Under the pieces are notes generated by a model. It ran no database searches. It was not told where the DNA came from and saw only the letters and a program-made list of their open reading frames with translations. Both the position numbers and the translations under genes were made by a program. A stretch of DNA of 64,000 nucleotides from contig CM055816.1 in NCBI GenBank assembly GCA_029582265.1, forward strand, positions 39,006,466 through 39,070,465, read 5' to 3'. The DNA comes from Zoroaster sp. YZ-2022. Its lineage: Eukaryota; Echinodermata; Asteroidea; Forcipulatida; Zoroasteridae. Shown in pieces: positions 50,403 through 62,194 of this stretch (the first letter of the stretch is position 1; each line of letters begins with the position of its first letter).

Positions 50403-50985
50403 TTACTGATTTAATTTTGCCCTGCGCCGACGTGTGTATAGCACTGTATACTCAGTGCTTTCCGAGTATCTGTGGGGAAAAAAAAACTTCACACAGACAG
50501 GCGACTCGGGCGGGATTCGAATCCACGAGCTCCTGCTTACTAGTGTAGACGTATTAACCTCTCGACCACCGAGCTTGCCCGATGACGATTGGCTGGCTAG
50601 AATCCTATAGAGCAGCGGGTGCCGCAATATTTATAGTTCGATGAAATTCTTGCGTCGGGTGATAAACAATTGATTTAATTTTGCCCTACACCGACGTGTG
50701 TATAGCACTGTATACTCAGTGCTTTCCGAGTGTCTGTGAAAAACTACACAGGCGACTCGGGCGGGATTCGAACCCACGACCTCCTGCTTACTAGTGCAGA
50801 CGTCTTAACCTCTCGACCACCGAGCTTGCCCGATGACAATTGGCCGGCTAGAATCCCATATAGCAGCGGGTTCCGCGATATAATTATATAGATTGGTGAA
50901 ATTCTTGCGTCGGGAGATAAACAATTGATTAAATTTTGCCCTACACCGACGTGTGTATAGCACTTTATACTCAGTGCTTTTCAAA
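50403..50985 (-). mobile_element. Three SINE B copies in a row
   Basis: Copies at about 50403-50640 and 50641-50890 each contain, on the minus strand, a tRNA-like head (GGTGGTCGAGAGGTTAA, GGGTTCGAATCCCGCCCGAG) and the tail with GTGCTATACACACGTCGG and CACCCGACGCAAGAATTT. The third (about 50891-50985) has the tail only. The first two include the same flanking GAATCC and AGCAGCGGG bases, so they arose by tandem duplication or unequal exchange. Confidence 0.88.
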
Positions 50986-51149
50986 CTATAAAACTATTAA
51001 ACATCAACTATAAAAAAAAGTGCATAAATTTGCATACATTAAAACAATTGAGTGCAACAACGTGGTATCTTCTTCCATTGTTCTGCGTGTTCATCCTGGA
51101 ACTTTGTAAAAAGATACGACCTTGTTGCACTGAGCAAAATCCATGTCTG

Positions 51150-51485
51150 CAACAAGGTCGTAACTTCTTTTTTTGGGGGGGGGGTTGTGTCTGCGTTTGT
51201 CTCATTTGATTGTTTGTTTGTTTGTTGGGGTGCTTATTTATTTGTTTGTTTAGTTGTTTGGCGGGGTTGTATATATTTACAGATTGCATGTTATTGAATT
51301 TAATTTATTAATAACTTTTTTTGGTGATTCTGATGTATAGGGGCCTTTTTGGGGGGTGTTTGTGTCTGTGTTTGTCTGTGATATTTTTGTTTGTTTGTTT
51401 GTTTGTTGGAAGTATTGGGGTGTTTGTTTATTTGTTTGGCGGGGGTTGTATATATTTACAGATTGTATGTTATTGAATTTATTTA
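51150..51485 (+). repeat. Tandem duplication, two units of about 180 bp
   Basis: Both units go from a G-run through GTTTGTTTGTTTGTTGG to GTATATATTTACAGATTG and ATGTTATTGAATTTA. Confidence 0.85.
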
Positions 51486-51626
51486 TCCATGTATGCATTT
51501 TTGTTTAGTGTCGTTTTGATGTATGGCCTACCCGCTAAAGAGTAAATGGAATTAAATGAAAAGTAAATGAATGTTGCTATAGGGCCTATAGCGTTTGACA
51601 TGAGGTTCCACAGAAAGATTCGCGGT

Positions 51627-53425
51627 AACATAAGAGAGGACCACATGTCCATACCATAAGAGAGGACCACATGTTCATACCATAAGAGATGACCACGTGT
51701 CCATACCATAAGAGAGGACCACATGTCCATACCATAAGAGAGGACCACATGTTCATACCATAAGAGAGGACCACATGTCCATACCATAAGAGAGGACTAC
51801 ATGTTCATACCATAAGAGAGGACCACATGTTCATACCATAAGAGAGGACCACATGTTCATACCATAAGAGAGGACCACATGTCCATACCATAAGAGAGGA
51901 CTACATGTTCATACCATAAGAGAGGACCACATGTTCATACCATAAGAGAGGACCACATGTTCATACCATAAGAGAGGACCACATGTCCATACCATAAGAG
52001 AGGACCACATGTCCATACCATAAGAGAGGACCACATGTTCATACCATAAGAGAGGACCACATGTCCATACCATAAGAGAGGACCACATGTCCATACCATA
52101 AGAGAGGACCACATGTCCATACCATAAGAGAGGACCACATGTTCATACCATAAGAGAGGACCACATGTTCATACCATAGGACCACATGTCCATACCATAA
52201 GAGAGGACCACGTGTCCATACCATAAGAGAGGACCACATGTTCATACCATAAGAGAGGACCACATGTCCATACCATAAGAGAGGACCACATGTCCATACC
52301 ATAAGAGAGGACCACATGTCCATACCATAAGAGATGACCACATGTCCATACCATAAGAGAGGACCACATGTCCATACCATAAGAGAGGACCACACGTCCA
52401 TACCATAAGAGAGGACCACATGTCCATACCATAAGAGAGGACCACATGTCCATACCATAAGAGAGGACCACGTGTCCATACCATAAGAGAGGACCACACG
52501 TCCATACCATAAGAGATGACCACATGTCCATACCATAAGAGAGGACCACATGTCCATACCATAAGAGAGGACCACGTGTCCATACCATAAGAGAGGACCA
52601 CGTGTCCATACCATAAGAGAGGACCACATGTTCATACCATAAGAGAGGACCACACGTCCATACCATAAGAGAGGACCACATGTTACCATAAGAGAGGACC
52701 ACATGTCCATACCATAAGAGAGGACCACACGTCCATACCATGAGAGGACCACATGTTCATACCATAAGAGAGGACCACATGTCCATACCATGAGAGGACC
52801 ACATGTCCATACCATAAGAGAGGACCACATGTCCATACCATAAGAGAGGACCACATGTTCATACCATAAGAGAAGACCACATGTCCATACCATGAGAGGA
52901 CCACATGTCCATACCATAAGAGAGGACCACATGTCCATACCATAAGAGAGGACCACATGTCCATACCATAAGAGAGGACCACATGTCCATACCATAAGAG
53001 AGGACCACATGTCCATACCATAAGAGAGGACCACACGTCCATACCATTTGAGGACCACATGTTCATACCATAAGAGAGGACCACATGTCCATATCATAAG
53101 AGAGGACCACATGTCCATACCATAAGAGAGGACCACACGTCCATACCATAAGAGAGGACTACATGTTCATACCATAAGAGAGGACCACATGTCCATACCA
53201 TAAGAGAGGACCACGTGTCCATACCATAAGAGAGGATCACATGTCCATACCATAAGAGAGGACCACATGTCCATACCATAAGAGAGGACCACATGTCCAT
53301 ACCATAAGAGAGGACCACATGTCCATACCATAAGAGAGGACCACATGTCCATACCATAAGAGAGGACCACTGTCCATACCATAAGAGAGGACCACATGTC
53401 CATACCATAAGAGAGGACCACATAT
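51627..53425 (-). repeat. 26-bp minisatellite, about 69 copies
   Basis: The unit is ATACCATAAGAGAGGACCAC followed by ATGTCC. Variants include TTC for TCC, CACGTG or CACACG for CACATG, GATGACC for GAGGACC, and a few short units with deletions. All three minus frames stay open because the unit has no stop, giving Trp/Met/Gly-rich open frames of up to 365 codons. These are artefacts: period 26 is not a multiple of 3, and there is no codon-level conservation. Confidence 0.97.
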
Positions 53426-53680
53426 TACCACATAAAAACAGTGCAAAATCAAGCCAACAATCTTGACACGATAAGACTGCTCCCGAGACGATGGCCAAGA
53501 CACGTAGCCTGAATGGGTATAGCAACCAGCCAGTGGGTTTTAAATATTACCTAAATGTGATTTGAAGTTTTGCATTGTGATCAGACAATTAGGTTTGCAG
53601 GTGGTGTGAAGTGGTGTGGTTCTGAAGAACCAGCAGTGGTGATGGTAGTGCATGGGGATAGTTCAAATACTTTAATAATA

Positions 53681-53880
53681 CATTGTAAGAAATATTGGGC
53701 AAACACGGTTGATATGTTGCCCAACACTGGTCAACATATCAACAGGTTACACAGTTGGTTTACCATTGCCCAATGTTGGATAATTTTTTGCCAAAATATG
53801 TGAACAGTTGTGGTAAATACTGACCAATTCTGGGAGAAATAACCTTACCCAACCCCATGTTTACCAATGTTTTTACAGTG
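53681..53880 (+). mobile_element. 200-bp MITE M4, copy 1
   Basis: Ends CATTGTAAGAAATATTGGGC and TTTTTACAGTG with TA on both sides. The interior CAACACTGGTCAACATATCA is shared with 60048-60247 and 62195-62393. Confidence 0.92.
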
Positions 53881-53882
53881 TA

Positions 53883-54654
53883 CGGTAGGCCTAGGCCCTA
53901 TATCTCCCGGCCGTGTTTGGGCCAATTTGACGGTAAATATACGCATACGCCTAAACACAGTGTTACCAAAATAGCCAATGATGTTCCTTTTTACTTGAAA
54001 CTTAAATGAATTCATCAACAGGAATAAAAATTCCCAATAAACGGTCCATCGGTTTTGTTATAAACGGTATACAATGTACATAGTACATACGAACAATTCT
54101 TATTCGTTACGCTATAATCGATACTCATTTACGGTTTCCTTGACACCAAACATTTTATCGCATATGGGCATTTCCACGAGAACAATGGACATGACAATAA
54201 AATTCACTTTGATTTTTTTATTTATTTTACCAGTAAATACTGCAATGACCAAACACAAGTATGACATGTAATACTTTAAACAAGGAGTGTCCAGTATGAG
54301 ATTTTTTTACTCAAAACCTATAACAAAAATGCATGTCCCTTTTTTGCAACGTAAGTTACCGAAGTTTGAACGATTGTCACTCAAAACTGAACAATATTTT
54401 CAAGGTTTAACTAACATGTTTAAGTAGGCCTAAGCTATGTAACAGTGTTGCAACAAATAAAAAACTAATAGGTGAAAAAATGCATTAAGATGTCAGACTC
54501 TTGAGGCTGTGTAAAAGTACCTAAAAATGGAACGTAAGTAACCGTGAAATTGCCCATATCAATTCAATTAAATCTTATATTATTTCCATGCAAGAATAGT
54601 CAAATACATGTACAATATATACAACGACAATTGTGTATGGAGGCACGGTCCTGA
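53883..54654. other. Stretch without identified content
   Basis: Nothing recognised; AT-rich. Confidence 0.35.
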
Positions 54655-55115
54655 TTACATTACATTACATTACATTACAACAAGTATTTATCATGCGCCA
54701 TTCCCGAGAGGCTCATGGCTCTTACAAAAGTTAATATGACATAATAAATACAAATCAGGATAGAATATGACATAAATTGATGCAAAATTAATGAGGAAAC
54801 AAGTGAGTTTTAAGAGCCTTCTTGAAGGCATTAACAGAAACAGATTGTCTGATATAAACAGGAAGATTGTTCCATAGCTTGGATGCACAAACAGTGAAAG
54901 ATCTATCACCAGCTTGGACTCTTGTGATAGGATATTCAAGGCGGAGATAGTCATCTGTTGATCTTAAATGCCTATTTGGAACATACAATTTCAAACAATT
55001 TGATAAATATATTGGTGCTAAGCCATTTAGTGATTTGTACACATATAGAAGCAATTTAAATGATATTCTTTGTTGAAATGATATGCTTGTATTGGGGTGC
55101 CTTAATAACGTAAAA
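54655..55115 (-). mobile_element. 5'-truncated LINE end with TAATG-repeat tail
   Basis: On the minus strand it codes the last part of an RT ORF, then about 100 bases of 3' region and a TGTAATGTAATGTAATG tail. Same family as 47190-47392. Confidence 0.88.
54788..55115 (-). pseudogene. LINE RT C-terminal ORF fragment
   Basis: Reads RHPNTSISFQQRISFKLLLY then VYKSLNGLAPIYLSNCLKLY, GDRSFTVCASKLWNNLPVYI and VNAFKKALKTHLFPH before the stop. K-SLNGLAP-YL and SF-x-x-x-A-x-LWN-LP are standard C-terminal features of CR1/L2-like elements. The rest of the element is missing. Confidence 0.88.
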
Positions 55116-56091
55116 CAGAATTACAACAAAAGACTTAAACTGACAAACAAAAATGACAGATAAACAAGAAGTAACCAAGTGGATAATGTAATAACTTTAC
55201 ATAACTTCTCTACTTTGTATCTAATTTGTTGGTGGTTTAATACCGTACGACTCCATGCATGTGTACGCCCCATGTTTATCAAAGCTTTGCTTTTTATGGG
55301 TCCCTCTGCGGTATCATCATCCATATTTTTGGGCTCATTTTTACTTCATGTGACATTGTGATTCTTTACTTGTGTTTGTGTGATTGATTTTTGTTATTGT
55401 TTACCGCCGATACTGTGGAAATAAAATGAACCTTGAACCTTGAACCTTGAAATTTGACCTTTGAACTTTGAACATGTCTCAGTGTGAGTGCTACCTTTAT
55501 CGGCTTCACATCAATTAAGCTTTTGGGTAACTATTTGTTAATGTTGTAATTATGTAAATTACCAAAATGTTATACATTTCCTCACCATTTCCTGTGCAAA
55601 GCATAATGAATTCAGTGAGTCTGCATGGTCTAATAATAATATCGCGATGGTGTTGGTTTACATGTTATATATGACTGCAGTAAACTCATCAATGTCTTGC
55701 CAATGGATTTCTGGTTTCGAGTGCTCGTATTATACATGCAATTAATATGTCCTAGAGAGAGTCTCGCTATCTGAAATATTGACTCTGTCAATGCCAAAAG
55801 CATGCCATTAAAAACCGCAAGAAATCGTTTTACATATAGGCTATGACAAATAGTTATGTGGACAGAATTAAGGCCGTGCGGTAAGGGCTGTGAGAGGAAC
55901 CATGAGTCATGAAAGAATGAAATCATGATGTTTTTGTCAAATATTTTATACTGGAACAAACTTACTCAGAACATCCCAGCCACAATCTAGACCTCAACCA
56001 TACCTTTAACAGACTGCCCAAGAATGTGCTCTCATGTTATCCACACAGTCTAACTCAATATTCCCAAATTTGATCCTGGTATACTTGCTAT
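55116..56091. other. Stretch with a retroposon-like tail only
   Basis: GAAATAAAATGAACCTTGAA with repeated CCTTGAA at 55420-55452 looks like a LINE 3' tail (plus strand), its body perhaps starting near 55130. No other content recognised. Confidence 0.45.
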
Positions 56092-56322
56092 TAAAGGGGC
56101 AGGTATCGTCACGATCAGAGCAGACTTTCGACAGGGCATGGAATCGATGTCCTATAGTTTAAGATTAACACGGTGACTGACAATTACTGGCTCATTTTAA
56201 TGCAGCAGCAACGGTAATAAGACCTTATCATTTCGGGTGTTATGGTAGTACTAGTCACTGAGTTAATATAAAACTAGCCTTTCGATTCAATGCCCTGTTG
56301 ATCATGACGATATTGTCCCTCT
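56092..56322. mobile_element. MITE M3, copy 2
   Basis: AAAGGGGCAGGTATCGTCAC with GATCAGAGCAGACTTTCGAC at the left, GATCATGACGATATTGTCCC at the right. The right flank is altered, so only the left TTAA-like site is intact. Confidence 0.8.
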
Positions 56323-56466
56323 ATAATAACATATATTTGGTAACTTGATCACCTTAATACTGTCTTTATCATATGCACCCTGTTCACTTTTGTTATGTCT
56401 AGATATCTGTTCTTCTTGATCTGGAAGGGGACCAGCTACGATATCAACCTTAATTGTTTTGCTCCC

Positions 56467-56486
56467 TCGGCATATATATATATATC
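56467..56486 (+). repeat. Short (AT)n run
   Basis: About 16 bases of alternating AT; no other note. Confidence 0.7.
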
Positions 56487-56538
56487 CGATACACATTGTG
56501 TTATCTAAATAAAATTTGTAGCTTTGCATGGTGAAGAG

Positions 56539-56995
56539 GATAAGTAAGACTAATTGCAATGACACCATGTGAAATTCTCAATTGAGTAGTAATTAGTAAG
56601 TAAGACTAATTGCGGTGACACCATGTGGAATCTCAATTGAGTAGTAATTAGTTCTGAAAAGAACTGGATGTACAACTCGACGTTTCGATCAGTGTGCTCT
56701 GATCGTCCTCAGGAGAATGAGGACGATCTGATTCTTGCTCTGATTCTCCTGAGGACGATCAGAGCACACTGATCGAAACGTCGAGTTGTACCTCCAGTTC
56801 TTTTCAGAACTAATTACTACTCAATTGAGATTCCACATGGTGTCACCGCAATTAGTCTTACTTATCATCCTCACCATGCAAAGCTACAAGTTTTACCTGA
56901 GCAGTAATTAGTTCTGAAGAACCTCCAGTTCTTTTCAGAACTAATTACTACTCAATTGAGAATTTCACACGGTGTCACCGCAATTATTCTTACTT
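56539..56995. mobile_element. R4 palindromic element with extra end repeats
   Basis: The left arm (from TAAGTAAGACTAATTGCGGT through ACGTTTCGATCAGTGTGCTC) and right arm (GAGCACACTGATCGAAACGT through CTAATTACTACTCAATTGAG) are complements, about 140 bases each, around GAGAATGAGGACGATCTGAT. A further partial terminal unit precedes (56539-56600) and another follows (56905-56995). Confidence 0.88.
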
Positions 56996-56999
56996 AAAT

Positions 57000-57570
57000 A
57001 AAATTGTACGCATTATTATCGTTGCAATGTGATAAAATAAAATAATTCATTCAATCATTTCTTAACTTGCCCAAAAGTGACTTTAATACATAGGCCCTAT
57101 GCGTTTATCAGACGTTTTAACTCTATCAGCTGAAGAGTGGTGTTAATTATTAATCGGATAACTCGGATAAGAAGGGTAGTATTGTGCACAGTATGTTTAC
57201 CAATTGCCATTTGAATATGGATGAGGTGAATAGCAAAACCCTATTGTTGAGTGGTGTTAATTGAATCTATACCAGACTAATGCTGGAAGTTTGACCTTGA
57301 CGGGATGCGATTTTTGTCTTCGTCCATGAATACTAAAATCGTGTACATACCATGCTTCTATATTATATTGTATTCTTTGTTCTATTGCAGGTTTAAAAAA
57401 ATTATAACATACAGAATATATAAAACATATAGTAGGATATCTATCGTCTTCCCTAAGACAATTTATCTCGGGATGTCGACATTCAGAAAGTAGATAATTT
57501 ATCGTACTGAGGTTAATTGTGCTAAGTAAGCAACATGCAATTACCACGAAAATTACCGGGAAATTATGTT
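57000..57570. other. Stretch without identified content
   Basis: Nothing recognised. Confidence 0.35.
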
Positions 57571-57793
57571 TATGTTCAAAAGTATTTTGTCTTAATCATC
57601 AGTCCACTTTTCCTAATTTTTTATGAAATAAGTTTTCATTTTTATGAGAAAAAAAATTAAATTTCATAATTTTTATGAAAGAAATTATCATTTTATTGCA
57701 ATTTTTCTAAATTCGACTTTATTTACCAAAATGTTTTTCATAAAAATTAGGAAAAGTGGACTTATGATTAAGTCAAAATACTTTTGAACATGT
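57571..57793. mobile_element. MITE M2, copy 2
   Basis: Same inverted ends as 29103-29323 (TGTTCAAAAGTATTTTG, CAAAATACTTTTGAACA). The internal AT-rich core is inverted relative to copy 1. It directly abuts the R3 copy. Confidence 0.85.
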
Positions 57794-57799
57794 TTTACT

Positions 57800-58450
57800 T
57801 GAAGTGGGGTAAGCTGCACAGACTTGTTTTTGCCGCGTTCAAAGAAAACGGTGAATTTGCGGGAAAGGTGGTTCAGAGAAAAAGAAAGATTTCCCTTAAA
57901 GTTTAAAGAGTAAAAGTGATCTCAGTTAATTAGTTTCCTGATTTTTTTCTTTTTCTTTTCTTAGAAAGTTATAACATTAAAAGTTGCTTTAGAGCCCATC
58001 TATTAAAGCGCTTGCTTAAAGGGACAATGTCGTCACGATCAACAGGGCATGGAATCAGAGTGCTATAGTTTTAGATTAACTCAGTGACTGCAAATAATAC
58101 CCCACATAGTGATTTTTACCGTTGCTGCTTTCAGTCACTGTGTTGATCTTAAACTAAAAGACACCGATTCCATACCCTGTTGAAAGTATGCTCTGATCGT
58201 GACGATACTGCCCCTTTAAGTTGGGTTTTTGGTTCTTATTTGGCCGTGAACACTCATTATACTAAAGGCATGTATTTGGAAAGGCAACACAAACAAAAAA
58301 ATCCTACCCATTGAATTATGTGTACACATCCATTCTAGTATTTTTAGTCATGTGAAACGAATTGAAATGAGGATTGCGGTCGGATGATTTGCAAAAAACC
58401 ATAGTTAGCTTTCAAACTGCAACTGGACGGATGATAAATAATGTCTGACT
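57800..58450 (-). repeat. Dispersed repeat R3, copy interrupted by MITE M3
   Basis: Minus strand matches 12005-12545: GGTAAGCTGCACAGA side first, CCCATCTATTAAAG block, then GTGAACACTCATTATAC and CAGTTGCAGTTTGAAAGCT. Confidence 0.85.
58013..58219. mobile_element. MITE M3, copy 3, with TTAA on both sides
   Basis: AGGGACAATGTCGTCACGAT at the left and ATCGTGACGATACTGCCCCT at the right, each bordered by TTAA. The uninterrupted R3 copy lacks it, so TTAA is the target duplication, as for piggyBac- or Kolobok-type elements. Confidence 0.9.
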
Positions 58451-58494
58451 AAGACAAACAATCCTAAAAATTGATAGGACTTTTAGAAATGTTT

Positions 58495-58618
58495 TCATTT
58501 GAGACTAGACTTTTAATTTGAGACTAGACTTAATTTGAGACTAGACTTTTAATTTGAGACTAGACTTTTAATTTGAGACTAGACTTTTAATTTGAGACTA
58601 GACTTTTAATTTGAGATT
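58495..58618 (+). repeat. 21-bp tandem repeat, about 6 copies
   Basis: Unit TTTGAGACTAGACTTTTAAT, with one copy shortened. Confidence 0.95.
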
Positions 58619-58637
58619 AGTACATAATCTTAGGTCC

Positions 58638-59414
58638 ATATCGTCACCGTTTTCACGAAGGGCCAATTGGGGAAAAAACCATAAAGTTTGATTTTCCGAC
58701 ATTCTGAATTACTTCATTGAAATCTACAATCCCACAACAAACTTACATGGTCTAAAAATCATTAGTTTTGTAATTACACTTATTGGTCAATTTGCATTTT
58801 CACGAAGGGACAAATGACCAATTGGGCCACGCAGCATCGAGCTTTAAGTAATATCTATATGTTAAATGTACCATGTCACATTCAAGATGCAAAATACTTA
58901 TAAACCTTGTGCCCTGTGTGAAAGAACATATTTCAAATGTTCCAATGTTTCAACTTTTCAACAAGAGGATGATTAATCACAACGTAATTAATAGTTTAAG
59001 ACAATAATCCCTTCGAGAAAACGCTCAAATCAACGCAACCTTCCCAATTGTCCCAACCTTCCCAAATCCAGAATTATACGGGTACTGTACCATGTGGCTT
59101 CACGTTGGCTCACGATATGTCGATAATTCCACATGGTTTTGTACACGCGCTATATGAGGACAACACTCTGTAGTGGCGCGCGCTGCCTTTCCGTTTTCAC
59201 GAAGGGACAATTGAGAGCAAAATAAGCCGTTTCTGGCGTTTTCACGAAGAGACAATTGTATTAATAAATCAATTACGCCGTACATAATTGTCCTGTTGTT
59301 GAATAACTTGAAATCTGTACTTTCAAAAAGTGAGTAACTTAAAACTCGATTATCTCGAAACGTGTTTTGTGCTGTGTTGGCAAATTGGCCCCTTCGTGAA
59401 AACGGTGACGATAT
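58638..59414. mobile_element. 777-bp element with TIRs and repeated sub-terminal motif
   Basis: ATATCGTCACCGTTTTCACG then AAGGGCCAATTGG at the left is mirrored by CCCCTTCGTGAAAACGGTGA then CGATAT at the right. TTTTCACGAAGGGACAA recurs in direct orientation at about 58797, 59193 and 59239. TA borders both ends if the element starts at TCGTCACC. Confidence 0.82.
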
Positions 59415-60047
59415 AGTGAGTCCAGCCACTTTTCCTAAAACAAATTTAAATATTTCTGGACAGCAAGCCATTTAAAAGGCTCGCGCGCGTGTCGCGTTTT
59501 GACAACGAGCGTTTTAAAAGGCTTGAACGTCATCATCCTGACAACGGGTCTTGTTTTGACTTGTTTTGACAATAGAGCCTACTATTGACTAATACGAATC
59601 ATAACCTTTATTTACTCTTACTCTCTTTACTTACCTTACTCTCTTCAATAGTCCAAAGATAAACACATTATTAATAATTTCCACACTTGACCTTGATTGT
59701 TTACAGTATCAAATTACAATAATGAAAACAATTAATTCCGGAGAGAAAGAGTTAAGGGAAGTTAGCCTATGTCCGATATCCATTTTAACGAGCTAATATA
59801 ATAGTAAAAGTAGAATATTAAAATTGAATTTCGGACCTTAATCATCCACAACATTAAACTATGCACTGGTGGTGACTGAATGAACAGGTGCAGAGAAAAT
59901 AATTGGACCTGGGCTTCCCGCCAATCAATGGCCAGGTTTTGACGTCCACGGCATACGGCTTCACACGCGCACTTTTCTTCAGGTGCAACCCAAAGGAACT
60001 TCAGAAATGTCATAACTTCATACAATTAAGAGAACAGCCTATATGTA
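59415..60047. other. Stretch without identified content
   Basis: TTGTTTTGACTTGTTTTGAC duplication at about 59551; no gene recognised. Confidence 0.35.
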
Positions 60048-60247
60048 CACTGTAAAAACGTTGGGCAACATGGGGTTGGGTACGGTTATTTCTCCCAGAA
60101 TTGGTCAGTATTTACCACAATTGTTCACATATTTTGGCAAAAAATTATTCAACATTGGGCAATGGTAAACCAACTGTGTAACCTGTTGATATGTTGACCA
60201 GTGTTGGGCAACATATCAACCGTGTTTGCCCAATATTTCTTACAGTG
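60048..60247 (-). mobile_element. 200-bp MITE M4, copy 2
   Basis: Complement of 53681-53880 with few changes; begins CACTGTAAAAACGTTGGGCA and ends TTTCTTACAGTG, with TA outside each end. Confidence 0.92.
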
Positions 60248-60572
60248 TAGATAACAATTCCGTCGATTCATTTTGTGTGTTATTAGTTAAAATGTTTAAA
60301 TTGTCAAAATAGAAAAAGGAAAATACTTTCAACGCTTTTCGTTTATTTTTTTAGAACAGAAAAATATGATTTCCTATGGGATAAAAACAACCACAGTTTA
60401 GTCTTATGATATATTAAAATTAAAACTAGAAAATCGAAATTAAAATACGTTTTCAAACGCCAATGTAATTCGTTTAACAGAAAAAAAACACTCCTTTTGA
60501 GAATTTGAAAATGAACATAAACCATGAACAAAATCATGCCAAAATAAACAACACAACAGCACTAAAGTCACC
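60248..60572. other. AT-rich stretch, nothing identified
   Basis: No repeat or coding signal recognised. Confidence 0.35.
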
Positions 60573-60745
60573 GGGCAAGCTTGGTGATCGAGAGGTTAAA
60601 ACGTCTGTACTAGTAAGCAGGAGGTCGTGGGTTCGAATCCTGTCCGAGTTTCCTGTGAAGTTTGTTTTTTTCACAGACACTCGGGAAGCACCGAGTATGC
60701 AGTGCTATACACACGTCGGTGTAGGGCGAAATTAAATCAAGCATT
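60573..60745 (+). mobile_element. SINE B copy
   Basis: tRNA-like head GGGCAAGCTTGGTGATCGAG, GGAGGTCGTGGGTTCGAATC, then TTTTTTTCACAGACACTCGG and the tail ending GTGTAGGGCGAAATTAAATC. Confidence 0.9.
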
Positions 60746-61324
60746 AACGTGACAATAAGTTTTTATCTTTTATTTGGTTTGCTGATATTTTTTGCGTAAA
60801 ATCGGAATTTTTGCTTGTCTCTAGCCCCTGGGGAAAAAACCTAGCTACGCCACTGTCTGTGCTATATTTTTCACTACACTTTAGCAGAGCCAAATTCAGC
60901 ACTGCTTCCACAGGCACCGTATGGAAACTGTGCACAATACTTTAAGACCATTCTTATCTGTGTTGTCCAATTAATGTTGCCTGTGCATAATATTACCCCC
61001 AGCAGACGTCTTTTTTGGTAGACGTCTTTAATAACGAGCTGAATTCGTTTACACTATCTAATGCATATAGGCCAACGTCTATTCGAAGTCTTAACTAAAT
61101 AAAATGTAGACATATTAGGTACAGCTGAAGATACAAATTAAATAACCACAATGTATATGAGTCTATTTCGAGACCCAACCGTTGCGGACGCCCTATTTAT
61201 CAGCGGGAAAGGCATATTGGATCATATACTATTCGTCTTAACGTATAAAGCTGAAGACGTTTAAAAGTACAACATTGGTAACTACAAGATAAGAGTAACG
61301 AAATATTATGTAAAACATTGTCTC
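60746..61324. other. Stretch with a hAT-type MITE end
   Basis: CCTAGCTACGCCACTG at 60839-60854 resembles one end of the 27823-28018 MITE family; the other end was not found. AGACGTCTT occurs repeatedly from 61005. Confidence 0.4.
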
Positions 61325-61610
61325 AGTATCAATCATCATAAGAAATGGTTTCGTCTGAAGTGCTTTCCTCTTAGAGAAGAAAGGAACTGTTGTGTCGAAT
61401 TTACAACAAGTTGCCGTCTGATGACAACCTCAGCTTTGTTATACAAAGAAAACAAAACACCATAAAAACGTTTTTCGTTGCTTTCTCATAGGCCTAAATG
61501 AATTTTCTACAGAATAATTTTCCACAGAATAATTTTATGACAAACTTTTAGAGGATTAAAATCAACGTATATTTCAAAATACCAATGTTGTATCTTCCCA
61601 GCTGACTAGA
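61325..61610 (+). repeat. Dispersed repeat R5, copy 2
   Basis: Matches 49040-49300 with moderate divergence and an insertion around 61420-61470. Confidence 0.65.
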
Positions 61611-62194
61611 ACATTTGACTTCTCTTTGACTTCTTAATTAATGTAGATGTCTTAACTAGTTGCGAAGACGAATGGCGGTGACAAGTACATTATAGGGGAC
61701 TACGTTTTTTAGACTATAGCAGATGTTTTAGTTTGGTCATATATAGGCCTATACGAATATAGGCTAATATGACGTCTAAACTAGCTGATGAGGTATTGAC
61801 TGGCTAGTATATATGTTTACAGTTTTATATTAATCATTAATTATCCATAGCTGTTTTAAATATCCATCTGTTTGTCTGTCCTGTTCATTTACATTGTCTG
61901 ATTTGTCCACTCATTTTGTTTGTCCTTGTATTGTCCACGTAGGCATTTCTGTACAAGCATTGGCTTTTGAATACGGTACCCCCGGTATGCCTCCATATTT
62001 ACTACTATTTTTATTCATTTATTTTGTATGTTGAGACGTTTTAACTGGTTCACAAGACTTCTTTATCTGGAGAAGTTTAAATTGGCTTGTGCATACTTTC
62101 AGTGTACAACCAGCTTGACTTCATAATTAATGCTTGACGTCATAATTAATGCCAAACTAATTAGTGAAGAAGTACCGGTACGTTCCAATAACTA
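61611..62194. other. Stretch without identified content
   Basis: Recurring short motifs such as GACGTCT and TTAACTAG; no gene. Confidence 0.35.

Noticed and set aside
50500..50840. Functional tRNA genes
   Set aside because: The tRNA-like parts are heads of SINE B copies with attached tails and do not form a clean cloverleaf.
52039..53525. Long minus-strand open frames with repeated Trp/Met/Gly motifs
   Set aside because: They are read-through of the 26-bp minisatellite, open in all three frames because the unit lacks stops.
59100..59471. 123-codon minus-strand frame
   Set aside because: Overlaps the right half of the TIR element and contains its repeated motif; no transposase features.
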